From the NCBI RefSeq assembly GCF_033095785.1, contig NZ_CP137134.1, positions 186,001 to 250,000 of the forward strand: a stretch of DNA of 64,000 bases, given 5' to 3'. The notes beneath the pieces are model-generated. The model saw only the letters and a program-made list of their open reading frames with translations. It made no database searches and had not been told where the DNA came from. This document shows, one piece after another, positions 63,098 to 64,000 of this stretch. Every line of letters begins with the position of its first letter. Position 1 is the stretch's first letter. The stretch is from Nitrosospira sp. Is2 (GTDB lineage: Bacteria > Pseudomonadota > Gammaproteobacteria > Burkholderiales > Nitrosomonadaceae). The position numbers and the translations under genes were made by a program.

Positions 63098-64000
63098 AAC
63101 TGATTCGCCAATTGGACAAGGCCAGCTTTGGCCGTGTAGTTGCTGAACTCCACCTCGGCAGATAACCGCTTCTTATCGATTTTTCCTGCCGGACTGAGGG
63201 GCAGTTGGCGGTAATAGCGCAAATATTCCGGCAATTTATTCGTATCCAGGCCCTTCTCATGCAAGTAACGAGTGAATTGGGATAGCGATGGGCGTTCAAT
63301 CCCATCCTTCAATGCCAGGCAAAGGCAAACCCGATGGCCAACGTCCGGATCGGCTACAGGTACACAGGCAGCGCTGACAACAGCCGGATGGGAAACGGCG
63401 ATGTTTTCGATTTGGGCAGGACTGATATTGAGACCACCGCGAATAATGATGTCTTTCTTGCGCCCGGATAGCACCAGATATCCATCATCATCGATAAAAC
63501 CAAGGTCACCGGTAAAAACCCAGCCATCCGCGTCTCGATATAGCGCATCCAGGTCAGGAGCATTCACATATTGCATAGGACTTATCGGGCCTCTGGCAGC
63601 TATTTCTCCGACACAACCTTGGGGAACCTCCTTCTTCTCGTCATCTACTATCCGGATAGAGCAAACCTCCGGGTTAGGCCTCCCGGCCTTGCGAGAAACC
63701 GTTTCCAAATCATCATGAAGGGTAGTGTGGCAATTAACACCGTCCGCAGATCCGTATAAACTGATAAAGCCACATCGAAACGCCTCGGTACATCGTCGGA
63801 TTGACGTCTCGTCAATTTTCGCTCCACCACTAATAATAGCGATCAGACTGGACGTATCCGCTTTTGATAATGCCGGATCAGCGGCGATGCGTTGGAACAT
63901 GGTGGGAACACCAAAGATGTAGGTCGGCTTCAATTCGGTGATACTTTGAATGGCAGCGGCGACGTCGAATTGACGCAGCAGAACCACGGCTCCGCCGAGC
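63094..64000 (-). CDS. AMP-binding acyl-CoA ligase, C-terminal part (runs off right edge)
   Basis: The last ~300 residues of an ANL-superfamily acyl-CoA synthetase; the start lies right of the window. Motifs are YIFGVPTMFQRI, SGGAKIDETSIRRC, FISLYGSADG (A5-like), DADGWVFTGDLGFIDDDGYLVLSGRKKDIIIRGGLNISP (A7-A8 hinge) and LPLSPAGKIDKKRL with the adenylation lysine. It would adenylate and thioesterify a fatty or aryl acid. The downstream dehydrogenase gene overlaps by 4 bases. Confidence 0.9.
   Translation of the reverse strand, partial: LGGAVVLLRQFDVAAAIQSITELKPTYIFGVPTMFQRIAADPALSKADTSSLIAIISGGAKIDETSIRRCTEAFRCGFISLYGSADGVNCHTTLHDDLETVSRKAGRPNPEVCSIRIVDDEKKEVPQGCVGEIAARGPISPMQYVNAPDLDALYRDADGWVFTGDLGFIDDDGYLVLSGRKKDIIIRGGLNISPAQIENIAVSHPAVVSAACVPVADPDVGHRVCLCLALKDGIERPSLSQFTRYLHEKGLDTNKLPEYLRYYRQLPLSPAGKIDKKRLSAEVEFSNYTAKAGLVQLANQL

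Overview
The window looks like a chromosomal segment of a betaproteobacterium of the Nitrosomonadaceae, most probably Nitrosospira-like. This is an inference from gene content. Supporting signs are several PEP-CTERM exopolysaccharide-associated exported proteins, a periplasmic c-type cytochrome, the methyltransferase-rnhA-dnaQ cluster typical of betaproteobacteria, many c-di-GMP enzymes, and moderate to high GC. No ammonia-oxidation genes lie in the window, so the assignment cannot be proven here. No insertion sequence, CRISPR array, rRNA operon or prophage was seen.

Layout. 1-5,900: the 5' end of gltX, a LapA-like membrane protein, tRNA-Val(CAC), a frameshifted PAS-GGDEF-EAL gene, a decayed metallo-beta-lactamase-fold gene, a decayed HAF-repeat gene and a Tat-exported SDR oxidoreductase. 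6,400-13,500: core and housekeeping genes, namely a two-domain cytochrome c, DUF488, a radical SAM protein, dnaQ, rnhA, a methyltransferase and gloB. 13,750-19,050: an oxidative pentose phosphate cluster (tal, gnd, pgl) holding three tandem paralogues of a small secreted coiled-coil protein, followed by a four-cysteine winged-helix regulator. 20,300-25,500: an AHL-lactonase-like hydrolase, a BASS transporter, a methyltransferase and a serralysin-type RTX metalloprotease. 26,500-38,600: PEP-CTERM proteins, a lipoprotein phospholipase D/cardiolipin synthase-like enzyme behind a convincing sigma-54 promoter, an AI-2E family exporter, a large PAS-GGDEF-EAL protein, a YugP-like metallopeptidase, and a tiny HTH regulator whose promoter carries a perfect 20-bp palindrome.

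38,870-44,060 is a tightly overlapping four-gene operon for a decorated glycan (pyruvyl transferase, 2OG-Fe(II) oxygenase, dual glycosyltransferase, methyltransferase). It is followed by a Crp/Fnr regulator and a hybrid histidine kinase. 48,350-52,600 is a decaying accessory stretch with a histidine-kinase scrap, a umuDC remnant and truncated ORFs. It ends in a structured intergenic region with large inverted repeats, then a PEP-CTERM protein and a broken TonB-dependent copper receptor. 55,700-59,750 is an exported-carbohydrate operon (alginate-type porin, GH88/105-like hydrolase, His-rich amidohydrolase). 59,800-64,000 carries an alpha/beta hydrolase and an acyl-CoA ligase / acyl-CoA dehydrogenase / MFS operon.

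Main themes are exopolysaccharide and cell-surface biology (PEP-CTERM proteins, glycan operon, c-di-GMP turnover, RTX protease, lactonase) and active gene decay: at least six genes are interrupted by small indels or nonsense changes. The strongest candidates for undescribed biology are the three tandem secreted paralogues inside the pentose phosphate cluster, the structured region upstream of the PEP-CTERM/copper-receptor pair, and the four-gene glycan-decoration operon. Single-base lesions could be assembly errors and need raw-read checks.
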